From contig JAIYAI010000104.1 in assembly GCA_027489135.1 (NCBI GenBank), positions 1 to 14,151 of the forward strand: a stretch of DNA of 14,151 bases, written 5' to 3'. Positions 7,513 to 13,836 of the stretch are shown in pieces (position 1 is the first letter of the stretch; the number at the start of each line of letters is the position of its first letter). A program made the translations under genes and the position numbers. Source of the DNA: Acetobacteraceae bacterium. GTDB lineage: Bacteria; Pseudomonadota; Alphaproteobacteria; Acetobacterales; Acetobacteraceae. The notes beneath the pieces are model-generated. The model worked only from the letters and a program-made list of their open reading frames with translations. It searched no databases and was not told the DNA's origin.

Positions 7513-7986
7513 ATGAGCGTCCGCATGTTGCATTCGGCGGGAGGGGACCCGCCCATCCTGATTCCGGCGATTGGCCTCAGCCTGCAGGTGCGGGTGCCGC
7601 AGGACGCCACGGGGGGCGTGCTGACCGCGATCGAGACGATCAACGCCCCGGGCTTCGGGCCCCCGCTGCACCGGCACCGCGAGGCGGAGATCTTCTACGT
7701 GCTGGAAGGCCGCTACCTCTTCGAGATCGATGGCCGCCGGATCACGGCGGATGCCGGGGACGTCCTGACCGTGCCGGGCGGTGCCGCCCATGCCTTCGTC
7801 AATCTCGGACCTATGCCCGCGCGCCAGTACATCCAGATCCTGCCCGGTCTCGACGCCGCGGCCTTCTTCCTGGGCCTTGCTGAGGTGATGCGCGACGGCA
7901 GGCTGGACCCGGCATCGCTGAACGCGTTCGGCGTGCAGTGGCAGATGGAATTCCTGGGGCCGCCGCTCCAGGTGGATCGTCCATGA
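7513..7986 (+). CDS. Cupin domain-containing protein
   Basis: A 157-residue cupin of the quercetin-dioxygenase-like type. Motif 1, GFGPPLHRHREAEIFYVLEG (residues 47-66), supplies His53, His55 and Glu59. Motif 2, AGDVLTVPGGAAHAFVN (81-97), supplies His93. This is the standard 3-His/1-Glu metal site. A C-terminal extension of about 60 residues beyond the barrel contains an amphipathic LAEVMRDGRLD segment. Candidate start signals are the ATG at 7513 and purine-rich sequence at about 7490-7503. It lies 47 bp after the first cupin and is probably co-transcribed with it. The substrate is unknown. Its stop codon lies inside the first copy of a 13-bp direct repeat (7982-7994). Confidence 0.88.
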   Translation: MSVRMLHSAGGDPPILIPAIGLSLQVRVPQDATGGVLTAIETINAPGFGPPLHRHREAEIFYVLEGRYLFEIDGRRITADAGDVLTVPGGAAHAFVNLGPMPARQYIQILPGLDAAAFFLGLAEVMRDGRLDPASLNAFGVQWQMEFLGPPLQVDRP

Positions 7987-8230
7987 CCGGCGGGTCGCCG
8001 GCCTGAGCCGAGGGAGGCAGGCGCGCCGGTGGCGAAGCGCACGCCTTGCCGCGCCCTTGTCGCGGCCTTGGGGAGTGCCCTTCTACCAACGGCCCTGAAT
8101 GTTGACACGTTCACGACCCCCTCAGACGCGTCGTGCGGAGCACGCCTTGGGCGTGACGCGCAAACCTCCGGTTTGCTTGGCTTCGCCGCGTCATGCGAGC
8201 CGCATGCTGTCGCATGACCGGCGGGCGCCG
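7982..8230. repeat. 13-bp direct repeat pair bracketing a 231-bp intergenic unit
   Basis: CATGACCGGCGGG occurs at 7982-7994 and again at 8213-8225, an offset of 231 bp. Both copies continue as CGCCG (7996-8000 and 8226-8230) after a one-base indel, so 18 of 19 positions agree. Copy 1 overlaps the stop codon of the second cupin. The arrangement resembles a small inserted or duplicated unit, such as a MITE-like or REP-like element. I see no transposase and no clear terminal inverted repeats. No gene is apparent in this stretch. Confidence 0.65.
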
Positions 8231-8239
8231 TTCGGCGCC
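8127..8239. repeat. Cluster of closely packed hairpins (REP-like palindromic element)
   Basis: Consecutive perfect stem-loops, mostly with three-base loops, fill this stretch: CGTGC-gga-GCACG (8132-8144), CACGCC-ttg-GGCGTG (8141-8155), GCAAACC-tcc-GGTTTGC (8160-8176), CATGCG-agc-CGCATG (8192-8206, nested in GTCATGCG...CGCATGAC, 8190-8218) and GGCGCC-gttc-GGCGCC (8224-8239). Larger alternatives also exist. GCGTGACGCG (8151-8160) can pair either with CGCGTCATGC (8187-8196; one G.T pair) or with CGCGTCGTGC (8127-8136; two G.T pairs), so the two long stems are mutually exclusive. This could be a repetitive palindromic element, an mRNA 3'-end stabiliser or a protein-binding site. Confidence 0.6.
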
Positions 8240-8240
8240 T

Positions 8241-8264
8241 CGGCCCGGTCAAGAAACCGGGCCG
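8241..8264. terminator. Strong 9-bp hairpin, likely bidirectional terminator
   Basis: CGGCCCGGT-caagaa-ACCGGGCCG is a perfect 9-bp stem with a six-base loop. It lies between the convergent second cupin gene (plus) and the unknown gene ending at 8271 (minus), only six bases past the latter's stop. No U-tract follows on either strand, so termination is inferred from stem strength and position. Confidence 0.5.
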
Positions 8265-8270
8265 CTGGTA

Positions 8271-8741
8271 TCATTCCAACAACCCAGGCAGCGGCTCTCC
8301 CGCCGCCTTCGCCTTGCGCGGCCGCCTGGGCCCCGCCAGCGCGCGCAGCCGCAGCAACTCGTCGAGCAGCTGGTCCATGGTCTGCCACAACGGCTCGTCG
8401 CCCTGGCGTTCGGACAGCACCAGGCGATGCGCGGCGAGGGTGACGTTCAACGTGCCTCGGGTTGTCTCGGGCCGGCGGCTGCGCATCTGCACCAGGGCCT
8501 TCTCCACCTCCTCGACCGGGACGGCGAAGCGTTCGGCGATCGCCTCCGGGTCGAGGCCCTTGCGGCGGAGTGCCCGGGCCTTGGCGGCCTGGTCCGGCGC
8601 CAGCGCGATGGTCGGCCGCAGCGCCGCGGTGCGCTGCGACATCTCTCCCGAGCCGCTGCCCGGCGGCTTGCCCCGGAAGGTCATGCGGCAGGAAGGCGCC
8701 AGGGGTGGCAACGGTTGCACGCGATCCGACGGCACGATCAT
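8271..8741 (-). CDS. Uncharacterised protein with a helix-turn-helix-like segment
   Basis: A frame of up to 156 residues whose family I do not recognise. Residues 50-84 (QAAKARALRRKGLDPEAIAE followed by RFAVPVEEVEKAL) read as a helix-turn-helix of the kind found in sigma-region-4-like or resolvase-like DNA-binding proteins. Next come a strand-rich NVTLAAHRLVLSERQGDEPL (99-118), an acidic amphipathic helix, LWQTMDQLLDELLRLRAL (118-135), and a basic PRRPRKAKA tail. Nucleic-acid binding is an inference. The start is uncertain: ATG at 8741 lies in a 21-bp dyad and has poor Shine-Dalgarno support, and ATGs at 8684 and 8642 are alternatives. The last would remove a low-complexity 33-residue N-terminus. 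It lies 31 bp after corC and could be read from the miaB operon. Confidence 0.62.
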   Translation of the reverse strand: MIVPSDRVQPLPPLAPSCRMTFRGKPPGSGSGEMSQRTAALRPTIALAPDQAAKARALRRKGLDPEAIAERFAVPVEEVEKALVQMRSRRPETTRGTLNVTLAAHRLVLSERQGDEPLWQTMDQLLDELLRLRALAGPRRPRKAKAAGEPLPGLLE

Positions 8742-8757
8742 TCCATACTGGAACGAT
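8737..8757. promoter_or_regulatory. 21-bp dyad at the start of the unknown HTH-like gene
   Basis: ATCATTCCA-tac-TGGAACGAT is an inverted repeat with 9-base arms and one mismatched pair. It covers the ATG at 8739-8741 and lies in the 31-bp gap behind corC. Its left arm, ATCATTCCA, also occurs at the other end of the gene (8270-8278), over the stop codon. The symmetry suits an operator for a dimeric DNA-binding protein, possibly the gene's own product; this is inference. Confidence 0.4.
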
Positions 8758-8772
8758 TACATGCGGGTGGCG

Positions 8773-9687
8773 CTATTCCGCCGCCTGCTTCTGCTCCACC
8801 GTGCCGGGCCGCCGCACGCGCAGGCGCCGGATCCGCCGCGGATCGGAGTCGAGCACCCGGAACTCGAGCCCCGAGGGGTGGGAGACAAGCTCCCCCTTCG
8901 CCGGCACGCGGCCCGCCAGGGTGAAGACCAGTCCGCCCACCGTGTCGATGTCGCTGCCGCGTTCCTCGTCGGTCAGGACGGGGCCGAGCTTCTCCTCGAA
9001 GCTCTCGATCTTGGTGCGCGCGTCGAGCTCGATCGTACCGTCCTGCCGGTCGATCATCTGCGGCGGGCCGTCCTCGTCGTGCTCGTCGGCGATGTCGCCG
9101 ACGATGGTCTCGACCAGGTCCTCGATGGTGACGAGGCCGTCGATGCCGCCGTACTCGTCGACGACCAGCGCCATGTGCACCCGCGCCTGGCGCATCTGCA
9201 GCAGCAGGTCGAGCACGGGCACGGAGGGCACGACGAAGAGCGGCTTGCGCAGGATCGCCTTGAGGTCGAAGGGCCGGTCGGTGCCGACGGAGGCAAAGAC
9301 GTCCTTGATGTGGACCATGCCGACGACATCATCGAGCTGGCCGCGATAGACGGGGTAGCGCGAATGCCCGTCGCGCTGGATCAGGCGGATTGCCTGCTCG
9401 AGCGTGTATTCCTCGGGCATGGCCATGATGTCGGCGCGCGGCACCATGACGTCGTAGGCGGTCTGCTCGCGCAGCTTGAGCACATTGGAGAGCAGGACGC
9501 GCTCATGCGCGTCGATCTCGTCGGCGTGGCGCGGCGCGCCCTTGCCGTCGGCGCGCTCGGCGTGGGTTTCCTCGATCAGCTCCTCCATCCGGTCGCGGAC
9601 GGATTCCGCCTCGCGCCGGCGGAGCAGGCCCTGGAGCTTCCAGAACAGCCCATCCTTGCCTTGGCCGTTGCCGTTGGTCGCGCTCAT
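8773..9687 (-). CDS. corC: CorC/HlyC-family CBS-domain protein (hemolysin family)
   Basis: A 304-residue soluble member of the CorC/HlyC family. It has a charged N-terminal helix (about 20-75), with the conserved ERVLLSNVLKL (62-72). Two CBS domains follow: one around DVMVPRADIMAMPEE to VVGMVHIKDVF (79-131), the other around LFVVPSVPVLDLLLQM to MALVVDEYGGIDGLVTIED (150-190). A CorC_HlyC (transporter-associated) domain occupies about 215-295. There is no N-terminal DUF21 membrane domain. The family is linked to divalent-cation (Mg/Co) resistance and envelope function; the CBS domains probably sense adenine nucleotides. The ATG at 9687 overlaps the ybeY stop as ATGA, and the order miaB-phoH-ybeY-corC supports the assignment. 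Confidence 0.93.
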   Translation of the reverse strand: MSATNGNGQGKDGLFWKLQGLLRRREAESVRDRMEELIEETHAERADGKGAPRHADEIDAHERVLLSNVLKLREQTAYDVMVPRADIMAMPEEYTLEQAIRLIQRDGHSRYPVYRGQLDDVVGMVHIKDVFASVGTDRPFDLKAILRKPLFVVPSVPVLDLLLQMRQARVHMALVVDEYGGIDGLVTIEDLVETIVGDIADEHDEDGPPQMIDRQDGTIELDARTKIESFEEKLGPVLTDEERGSDIDTVGGLVFTLAGRVPAKGELVSHPSGLEFRVLDSDPRRIRRLRVRRPGTVEQKQAAE

Positions 9688-10259
9688 GCGCCCAGCCCCT
9701 TCCAGGGATTGGGCAGCCGGAGGCGGGCCATCGCGCGGGCCTCGGCGCGTTCCATCCGGCGCGCCTCGCCAGCGGCCAGGTGGTCGTGTCCGAGCAGGTG
9801 CAGCGTGCCGTGGGCGACGAGATGGGCGAAATGCGCCGCGGGGCGCTTGCCGGCGGCGGCGGCCTCCCGCCGGACGACGCCAAGGGCCAACGCGATGTCG
9901 CCGAGATGGCCGGGCGCCTCGCCGGGGAAGGAAAGGACGTTGGTCGGCTTCTCGATGCCCCGGTGCTCGCCGTTCAGGCGCCGCAGCGTGCGGTCGTCGG
10001 CGAGGAGGACGGAAATGCTGCCCTCGTCCGCCGCGCCGTCGTCGGCAAGGGCTGCAAGGACGGCGCGCCGCGCGAGCGTCTCGGCGCCGGGCACGAAGCG
10101 GCGCCACGCCGTATCCGCCACGACGATCTCGATCGTGGCGGAAGGCTCCGGTTCCGGTGGCTGCTCCTCAGCCTCGGCCAAGGCGAGGGCGTCCTGGATC
10201 CCAGCGGCCGTCCGGGGCGAGCCCCGAAAACCGCCGGGCGTGCTACTTCCCGGGTCCAT
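9684..10259 (-). CDS. ybeY: Endoribonuclease / rRNA maturation factor YbeY
   Basis: YbeY is a zinc-dependent RNase that helps mature the 3' end of 16S rRNA and takes part in ribosome quality control. The zinc motif HGTLHLLGHDH is at residues 150-160 (His150, His154, His160). The preceding conserved elements LADDRTLRRLNGEHRG (86-101), PTNVLSFP (105-112) and LGDIAL (119-124) are in order. The ATG at 10259 gives 191 residues and is preceded by AAGGA (plus-strand 10265-10269) at a 5-base spacing; an in-frame start at 10286 would lack this support. The first 40 residues are a Pro/Ala-rich extension absent from shorter YbeY proteins. The gene overlaps the end of phoH by 17 bases and its stop overlaps the start of corC. 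Confidence 0.95.
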   Translation of the reverse strand: MDPGSSTPGGFRGSPRTAAGIQDALALAEAEEQPPEPEPSATIEIVVADTAWRRFVPGAETLARRAVLAALADDGAADEGSISVLLADDRTLRRLNGEHRGIEKPTNVLSFPGEAPGHLGDIALALGVVRREAAAAGKRPAAHFAHLVAHGTLHLLGHDHLAAGEARRMERAEARAMARLRLPNPWKGLGA

Positions 10260-11403
10260 CCTGATCCTTCTTCCCCCGGCGCGCATCGATGGGGGCGCCG
10301 CGTCCGGCCGTCATATCGGTCTCCGGAGCCCCCGGGTCCAGGGGTGCGCGGGCGAAGGACGCACTCTGCAGGCGCTTCTGGTCCTCCTGCGCATAGGCGG
10401 CGACGATGCGGGCGACGAGTGGGTGGCGGACCACGTCCCGTTCGTCAAAGCGGGCGACACCGATGCCGGGAACCCCGTCGAGGATACGCAGCGCCTCGGT
10501 CAGGCCGGATTTCTGGCCTGGCGGCAGGTCCACCTGGGTCGGATCGCCGGTGATGACCATGCGCGTGCCTTCCCCCATCCGGGTCAGGAACATCTTCATC
10601 TGGGCCGGGGTGGTGTTCTGCGCCTCGTCCAGGATGGCGAAGCAGTGGGCGAGCGTCCGGCCGCGCATGAAGGCGAGCGGCGCGATCTCGATCTCGCCCG
10701 AGGCGATGCGGCGCGCCACCTGCTCGGCCGGCAACATGTCGTGCAGCGCGTCGTAGAGGGGGCGGAGATAGGGGTCGACCTTCTCCTTCAGGTCACCAGG
10801 CAGGAAGCCCAGGCGCTCCCCGGCCTCCACCGCCGGGCGGGAGAGGACGATGCGGTCGACCCGTCCGGCCTGCAGCAGCGCCACGCCCTGCGCCACCGCG
10901 AGGTAGGTCTTGCCGGTGCCGGCGGGGCCGATGCCGAAGCACATCTCCTGCCGCGCCAGAAGGTCGATATAGGCGGCCTGGGCCGGCGTGCGGGGGGCGA
11001 TCGCCGCCTTGCGGGTGCGGATCTCCGGCACGTCCTGCAGCGGCAGGCGCGGGTCGTTCTCGGCCTCGCCCTCGGCCATGCGCAGCGCCGCCTCGACCTC
11101 GGCGGTCGTCACGGACTGGCCGCGTTCCAGCCGTTTCCACAGCGCCCGCAGCGCGGCCTCCGCCACCTCCGTTCGTTCCGGCGCGCCCGCGATGGTCAGC
11201 CGGTTGCCCCGCGACGACAATCGAACCCCGGTCCGCTGTTCCACCCGCGCCAGGTGGCGGTCATGTTCCCCGTAGAGCAGGGGGAGCAGGGCGTTGTCGT
11301 CGAACTGCAGCGTGACGCTGCGCTGTTCGGGGGCGGAGGGGGCCGGCCGCGCCATGGCGCGGAGGTCCCCCTGGCGGGACGCGACGGAGGTGGTGGCGCT
11401 CAA
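10243..11403 (-). CDS. PhoH family ATPase (PhoH-like/YbeZ)
   Basis: A 386-residue PhoH-like P-loop ATPase, the YbeZ-type partner of YbeY thought to act in RNA metabolism. Walker A is GPAGTGKT (residues 159-166) and Walker B is AILDEAQN (256-263). The sensor segment MVITGDPTQVDLP is at 282-294. The N-terminal domain, about residues 25-110, is KH-like. The start is taken as TTG at 11403, which overlaps the miaB stop as TTGA and has GAGGAG about 11 bases upstream; ATG at 11355 (370 residues) is a credible alternative. The position between miaB and ybeY is the conserved alphaproteobacterial order. Family assignment is secure; the precise biochemical role is not settled. Confidence 0.95.
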   Translation of the reverse strand: MSATTSVASRQGDLRAMARPAPSAPEQRSVTLQFDDNALLPLLYGEHDRHLARVEQRTGVRLSSRGNRLTIAGAPERTEVAEAALRALWKRLERGQSVTTAEVEAALRMAEGEAENDPRLPLQDVPEIRTRKAAIAPRTPAQAAYIDLLARQEMCFGIGPAGTGKTYLAVAQGVALLQAGRVDRIVLSRPAVEAGERLGFLPGDLKEKVDPYLRPLYDALHDMLPAEQVARRIASGEIEIAPLAFMRGRTLAHCFAILDEAQNTTPAQMKMFLTRMGEGTRMVITGDPTQVDLPPGQKSGLTEALRILDGVPGIGVARFDERDVVRHPLVARIVAAYAQEDQKRLQSASFARAPLDPGAPETDMTAGRGAPIDARRGKKDQDGPGK

Positions 11404-12803
11404 GCGGGGGCAGGCTCCTCTTCGGGCTGATGGTGGCGGGTGGCCTGCGCGCCGGGCACCAGCTTCCCGGCGAGCGAATTGGGGTGTCCGGCGAGGACCT
11501 CGACCGGCACGACCTGTCCGACCAGGTCGAGCGGCCCATCGGCATGCACCGGCTGCAGCCAGGGGGAACGCCCGGCGACCTGGCCTGGATGCCGGCCGGC
11601 GCCGGTGATCAGCACGGGGATGGTCATGCCGGCGCGGGATGCGTTGAACGCGGCCTGCTGGTCCCGCAGCAAGGCCTGGAGGGCGGCGAGCCGGGCGTCC
11701 TTCTCCGCCTCCGCCACCTGAAGTGGGGCACCCGCGGCGGGGGTTCCAGGCCGTGGCGAATACTTGAAGGAGAAGGCGCTTGCGAAGCCCACGCGTTCGA
11801 TCAGGCGCATGGTCGCGTCGAAGTCTGCGGCGCTCTCGCCCGGATGACCGACGATGAAGTCCGATGAGAGGGCGAGATCGGGGCGGGCGGTCCGAAGGCG
11901 GTCGACGATGCCGAGGAAATCCTCGACCGTATGGCCGCGGTTCATGGCGGCCAGCACCCGGTCGGAGCCGGACTGCACGGGCAGGTGCAGATAGGGCATC
12001 AGGCTGGGCAGGTCGGCATGGGCGGCGATCAGGTCATCGTCCATGTCGCGCGGGTGGCTGGTGGTGTAGCGGAGGCGGGCGAGGCCCGGGATCTCGGCCA
12101 GTGCGCGGAGCAGGCGGCCGAGGCCCCAGGTGGGACCGTCCGGCGCGTCGCCATGATAGGCGTTCACGTTCTGCCCGAGCAGCGTGATCTCGCGGGCCCC
12201 GCCGGCAACCAAGCGGCGTGCTTCGGCCAACACGGCGGCGACGGGGCGGCTGAACTCGGCGCCGCGGGTGTAGGGCACCACGCAGAAGCTGCAGAACTTG
12301 TCGCAGCCCTCCTGCACGGTCAGGAAGGCCGTCACGCCTTGGGGCGCCGCGGCGTCGGGCAGGTGGTCGAATTTGGCCTCGACGGGGAAGTCGGTCTCGA
12401 TCACGGCGCCGGCGGCGCGGGAGGCGCGGGCGACCATCTCCGGCAGGCGGTGGTAGGTCTGCGGACCGAGGACGATGTCGACCCAGGGGGCCCTGGCGGT
12501 GATCTCCGCGCCCTCGGCCTGGGCCACACACCCTGCAACGGCGAGGACCATCCGCTCCCCGAGCGCCGCCTTCTCCTGCTTCGCGGCGCGCAGGCGGCCG
12601 AGTTCGGAGAACAGCTTCTCGCTGGCCTTTTCCCGGATGTGGCAGGTGTTGAGGATGACCATGTCGGCCCCCTCCGGCGCCTCGGCCGGCGCGTAGCCGA
12701 GGGGCGCCAGCACATCCGCCATGCGGGCGCTGTCGTAGACGTTCATCTGGCAGCCCCAGGTGCGAATGAAGAGACGCTTGGGGTGCGGAACGGCGGTGGT
12801 CAT
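11400..12803 (-). CDS. miaB: tRNA-2-methylthio-N6-dimethylallyladenosine synthase MiaB
   Basis: MiaB is a radical-SAM methylthiotransferase that adds the 2-methylthio group to i6A37 of tRNAs reading U-starting codons. The 467-residue length fits. The N-terminal UPF0004 domain supplies the auxiliary-cluster cysteines Cys18 (TWGCQMN), Cys54 (LNTCHIREKA) and Cys92 (VAGCVAQAEG). The radical-SAM motif C-x3-C-x2-C is CDKFCSFC (Cys167, 171, 174). A C-terminal TRAM region follows. The ATG at 12803 is chosen because conserved sequence begins a few residues later; an in-frame GTG at 12851 adds 16 residues without family support. GGAGGAG lies 12 bases upstream, slightly far. It is the first gene of the miaB-phoH-ybeY-corC set, whose internal junctions all overlap. 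Confidence 0.96.
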   Translation of the reverse strand: MTTAVPHPKRLFIRTWGCQMNVYDSARMADVLAPLGYAPAEAPEGADMVILNTCHIREKASEKLFSELGRLRAAKQEKAALGERMVLAVAGCVAQAEGAEITARAPWVDIVLGPQTYHRLPEMVARASRAAGAVIETDFPVEAKFDHLPDAAAPQGVTAFLTVQEGCDKFCSFCVVPYTRGAEFSRPVAAVLAEARRLVAGGAREITLLGQNVNAYHGDAPDGPTWGLGRLLRALAEIPGLARLRYTTSHPRDMDDDLIAAHADLPSLMPYLHLPVQSGSDRVLAAMNRGHTVEDFLGIVDRLRTARPDLALSSDFIVGHPGESAADFDATMRLIERVGFASAFSFKYSPRPGTPAAGAPLQVAEAEKDARLAALQALLRDQQAAFNASRAGMTIPVLITGAGRHPGQVAGRSPWLQPVHADGPLDLVGQVVPVEVLAGHPNSLAGKLVPGAQATRHHQPEEEPAPA

Positions 12804-12990
12804 GCCGGGAACAGGCTCCTCCGCCCCGGGGGCGCGGAGGCGCCGGGGCACGCGGCGCAGATGCGCAGCGCGGAAGGGCGGGTCAAGCGCCGATCACCGG
12901 CGGGGCGACCCAGGCAGGAGGTCGATTCGCGGCACCATGTCAGCGTCGGCGCGGATGCAGCGGCGGTCAAGCGATGGGTGCGTGACGGTT

Positions 12991-13039
12991 TCGATCGTCT
13001 TGGATCGACTGTACTCCCTGGCTATATTGCCGGCTATAT
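12991..13039 (+). promoter_or_regulatory. vapBC promoter with operator-like repeats
   Basis: A sigma70-type promoter reads TTGGAT (13000-13005), 17 bases, TATATT (13023-13028). An inverted repeat TCGATC-gtcttg-GATCGA (12991-13008) surrounds the -35 box. An 8-bp direct repeat GGCTATAT (13020-13027 and 13032-13039) covers the -10 box and start region, and part of it forms an imperfect dyad centred on GCCGGC. This layout suits autorepression by an antitoxin-toxin complex. The remaining 190 bp back to miaB (12804-12990) shows no further gene. Confidence 0.6.
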
Positions 13040-13049
13040 CGGAGGGATC

Positions 13050-13355
13050 ATGCCCAGTCCTGCCCAGACCCGCGCTCTCAACGCGCATCGCCGCCGCATC
13101 GCCGAGCGTGGGCTCGGGCGCTTCGAAGTCCGCGGGCGGGAGGCCGACAAGGACCTCATCCGCGACATTGCCCGGCGCCTCGCTGCCGATGATGCCGCGG
13201 CGCAGCGCCTCCGCGCCGATCTGAATCGTCGTCTCGGCGCCGCCGAACCACCCGTCGCCGGCGGCATCCTGGCTGCATTGCGTCGGTCGCCCATGGTTGG
13301 CGCCGATCTCGATCTCTCGCGCGAAGACCTCCCCGGGCGCGATTCCGGACTGTGA
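13050..13355 (+). CDS. Antitoxin of a VapBC/FitAB-type toxin-antitoxin system
   Basis: A 101-residue, highly charged protein encoded immediately before a PIN-domain toxin. The ATG has a clear GGAGG ribosome site 6-8 bases upstream. A short strand, RFEVRG (residues 24-29), is followed by a helix, EADKDLIRDIARRLAADD (31-48), a pattern compatible with a ribbon-helix-helix DNA-binding unit. The C-terminal part contains GGILAALRRSPMVGADLDL (71-89), which I recognise from antitoxins paired with FitB-like toxins; such tails usually thread into the toxin active site. Its stop overlaps the toxin's GTG start (GTGA), ensuring coupled translation. The antitoxin class is less certain than the pairing. Confidence 0.82.
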   Translation: MPSPAQTRALNAHRRRIAERGLGRFEVRGREADKDLIRDIARRLAADDAAAQRLRADLNRRLGAAEPPVAGGILAALRRSPMVGADLDLSREDLPGRDSGL

Positions 13356-13792
13356 CGGCGCGCTACTTGCTCGATACCAACATCATCAGCGAGGCGGTCC
13401 GGCCGCGCCCTGCACCGGCCGTGCTTGACTGGCTCGGCGCGCATCCTGATTCGACGCTGTACATCGCGGCCCTGACCTTGGCCGAGATTCGGCGCGGGAT
13501 CCTGGAGTTGCCGGCGGGTCGGCGTCGGCACGAACTGGAGGCCTGGTTTAACGGCCCGGAGGGCCCCCAGGCTCTGTTCGCCGGCCGCGTCCTGCCGTTC
13601 GACACGCGCGCCGCACTTGAATGGGCGCGGCTGATGGCCGAGGGCAGCGCGGCGGGTCGCCCGCGCAGCGCGCTCGACATGCTCCTCGCCGCAACGGCCG
13701 CCGCGCAAGGGCTTGTGATCGTCACGGCCAACGAGCGGCACTTCCGGGACTGCGGCGTGCCCTGGCTCAATCCCATGGCCGAGGGCAACTGA
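13352..13792 (+). CDS. PIN-domain toxin, VapC/FitB-like ribonuclease
   Basis: A 146-residue PIN-domain protein, the normal VapC length. The metal-binding acidic residues are in place: Asp8 in RYLLDTNIISE, Glu45 in LTLAEIRRGI and Asp109 in RSALDMLLAATA. The fourth position is TANERHF (Asn127/Glu128 region), where FitB relatives typically have TRN-x-RDF. The expected activity is Mg-dependent endonucleolytic cleavage of RNA, often tRNA or rRNA, held in check by the upstream antitoxin; the target cannot be read from sequence. The GTG start forms a GTGA overlap with the antitoxin stop. The gene appears intact, so the pair is probably functional. Confidence 0.92.
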   Translation: MTARYLLDTNIISEAVRPRPAPAVLDWLGAHPDSTLYIAALTLAEIRRGILELPAGRRRHELEAWFNGPEGPQALFAGRVLPFDTRAALEWARLMAEGSAAGRPRSALDMLLAATAAAQGLVIVTANERHFRDCGVPWLNPMAEGN

Positions 13793-13836
13793 CCGGCGAC
13801 CCGATGAGCGGTACCTGCCGATGTCGGGGGTAGGCC

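Noticed and set aside
5374..7791. 805-codon minus-strand frame crossing the Bug, MetE-like and cupin genes
   Set aside because: It runs out of frame through several real genes and encodes an Arg/Pro/Gly-rich sequence without domains.
8029..8217. Small plus-strand frame in the cupin 3' intergenic region
   Set aside because: Its sequence is explained by the hairpin repeats, it has no ribosome site, and its translation has no protein-like pattern.
8127..8239. Possible CRISPR-like array
   Set aside because: The hairpins have different sequences and there are no regularly spaced identical repeats or nearby cas genes.
8270..8278. 9-bp ATCATTCCA repeat read as a definite transposon target duplication
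   Set aside because: Nine matching bases within about 470 bp can occur by chance, and no transposase or terminal inverted repeats are present. It is kept only as a hint in the findings.
8314..11430. Very long plus-strand open frame (over 1000 codons) opposite the corC-ybeY-phoH genes
   Set aside because: It lies antisense to three firmly identified genes and its translation is Arg/His/Gly/Ala-rich with no recognisable motif. Long antisense frames are expected at this GC content.
12804..12851. Upstream GTG start for miaB
   Set aside because: The extra 16 residues are Arg/Pro-rich without family support, and the GGAGGAG sequence lies between this GTG and the preferred ATG.
13050..13792. Toxin-antitoxin pair as a marker of a larger integrated element
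   Set aside because: No integrase, transposase, attachment-site repeat or tRNA gene is visible around it. Both flanks are chromosomal-type genes.
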